A DNA stretch of 64,000 nucleotides from Symbiodinium natans. Lineage: Eukaryota; Sar; Dinophyceae; Suessiales; Symbiodiniaceae. A program made the position numbers and the translations under genes. The notes beneath the pieces are model-generated. The model was not told where the DNA came from and did not search any database. It saw only the letters and a list, made by a program, of their open reading frames with translations. The stretch spans positions 585,540-649,539 of the forward strand of contig CAJNDS010001591.1 of the NCBI GenBank assembly GCA_905221605.1, written 5' to 3'. Below, in pieces: positions 63,081 to 64,000 of the stretch (position 1 is its first letter; every line of letters begins with the position of its first letter).

Positions 63081-63386
63081 CAAACAGGCGCGTTTCCCCT
63101 TCTTCGGGCCGACGCCTCGCGACCGCCCCCTAAACCCTAAACCCTAAACCCGAAACCCCACGCCCTAAACCCGAAACCCGACGCCCTAAACCCTAAACCC
63201 TACGCCCTAAACCCTAAACCCTAAAACCCCTAAGATTCAGCCCAGAGTCGATCACTGCACAGTGCTTGGCATTGTTCCAGAGACCGATTCATCTGCACCT
63301 AGGGTCTAGGGTTTAGGGTTTAGGGTTTAGGGTTTAGGGTTTAGGGTTTAGGGTTTAGGGTTTAGGGTTTAGGGCACTGGCACACA

Positions 63387-63500
63387 TGAAGAAGGACTTA
63401 TATTCCTTGTATCCCCAAGAGGACACCCAATATGTACACTCACCGATATGAAAAAGGAACCTTAAATACACTCACCAGAAACAGTAGTATAAACCCTGCA
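63387..63500. mobile_element. MITE family 3 copy
   Basis: The same core (AGGACACCCAATATGTACAC, AACAGTAGTATAAACCCTGC) with weaker ends. More degenerate relatives are at 23365-23540 and 60443-60534. Confidence 0.6.
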
Positions 63501-63632
63501 TTGGCACACCGGCAGATGCCTTTTTGAGGACTTGCAGAGCTCCGCCGCTTCACTACGAGGGCCCCTGGGGATCGCAACGTTTTCGCAGCCTCTCTTGAAG
63601 GGTGTCGGTGAGGCCTTCTTGGGGACTTCAGC

Positions 63633-63866
63633 TTAACTTAGGGATCCCGTGGTCTGGCGCTCGTATGGGAAACAGTTTGGGGGGTGCAGCGATTTAGGGC
63701 ATGACTGTAGGCCGACATCAAGCGCCACAGTCGTGCGAAACCGAGCCGGACAACTCGACTGCACGTTCCCATGCATCCAGGATGCTTCGTACTCGCCGCT
63801 GAGGTATGCGCCTGTCGCATGAGGGCTCGTCATGTTCGTGAGAAGTGAGGCCATCGTTCCATTTGG
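63633..63866 (-). CDS. Weak exon candidate at the right end
   Basis: Open for about 78 codons, including YLSGEYEASWMHGNVQSSCP and TTVALDVGLQSC. The length is unusual for chance here, but there is no recognised family and no clear junctions. Confidence 0.3.
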   Translation of the reverse strand, partial: PNGTMASLLTNMTSPHATGAYLSGEYEASWMHGNVQSSCPARFRTTVALDVGLQSCPKSLHPPNCFPYERQTTGSLS

Positions 63867-64000
63867 TTCCCTGACACATCTGGCAGGTCTCTGACTCTAA
63901 AGTGCAGGAGGGCGCGCCCTACGCAGATTATCCTCGGAAAGTATCTACCATGCCACTGCTGCACCGAACACTCATACACTTCCCCCCACCTTCTCCGCCA

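Noticed and set aside
1-64000. tRNA or rRNA genes
   Set aside because: No cloverleaf arms or conserved rRNA segments were recognised; the only tRNA-like match is the element's primer-binding site.

Overview
The window looks like nuclear DNA of a dinoflagellate. The genus cannot be fixed from the sequence; a Symbiodiniaceae- or Polarella-like core dinoflagellate is plausible. Four things point this way: plant/alveolate-type TTTAGGG repeats are scattered through all 64 kb in both orientations; genes are broken into many short exons with GT, GC or GA donors and a shared AG|G junction rule; every exon I can recognise with confidence lies on the minus strand (a one-directional gene block); and the encoded families (6-TM cyclic-nucleotide-type channels with a SLHW pore, PPR proteins, CCCH-finger retroelement proteins) fit. 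Most of the window is intron or spacer made of telomere-like repeats, MITE-like elements, minisatellites and homopolymers. Only two long ORFs are credible, and both belong to one mobile element.

Layout, all genes on the minus strand. About 22.0 kb to below 0.6 kb: channel gene A (S1, S2, S3, S4, S5, pore, S6 and C-linker exons; it runs off the left edge). Inside its introns sit (i) an 8.66-kb LTR retrotransposon-like element at 11400-20060 and (ii) a PPR gene of at least 11 exons at 6.5-9.6 kb. 24.44-24.83 kb: a broken copy of part of the element's ORF2, embedded in telomere repeats. 25-36 kb: mostly repeats and MITEs with a few orphan exons. 36.3-45.6 kb: channel gene B, a paralogue of A in the same exon order. 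47.5-50.2 kb and 53.3-55.0 kb: exons of unrecognised genes. 55.4-60.2 kb: a probable secreted protein with a golvesin/xanthan-lyase-type domain, split by a 1.6-kb array of a 22-bp minisatellite.

The LTR element has 220-bp direct repeats that appear identical, TG...TA ends, a TAGGG target duplication inside a telomere-type array, a primer-binding site that matches the anticodon arm of an initiator-Met tRNA (the copia-style half-tRNA primer) and a polypurine tract. Its ORF1 (1089 aa: WW, S1-like, Trp-rich, two CCCH fingers) and ORF2 (1486 aa: further CCCH fingers and novel regions) show no reverse transcriptase, integrase, RNase H or protease motif. It looks like a large non-autonomous element that nevertheless keeps about 2,570 codons open.

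The most interesting pattern is in the introns. Comparing channel paralogues A and B, some introns exist in only one of them. These introns contain telomere-type repeats and are flanked by direct repeats of 9-17 bp, and one 71-nt telomere-repeat intron is flanked by a perfect 21-bp direct repeat. This suggests that telomeric DNA inserted at staggered breaks, duplicating a short target that supplies both splice sites, has been making new introns here. Exon calls were made by eye from translations, paralogue alignment and splice junctions, so their edges are approximate unless an exact junction is described.
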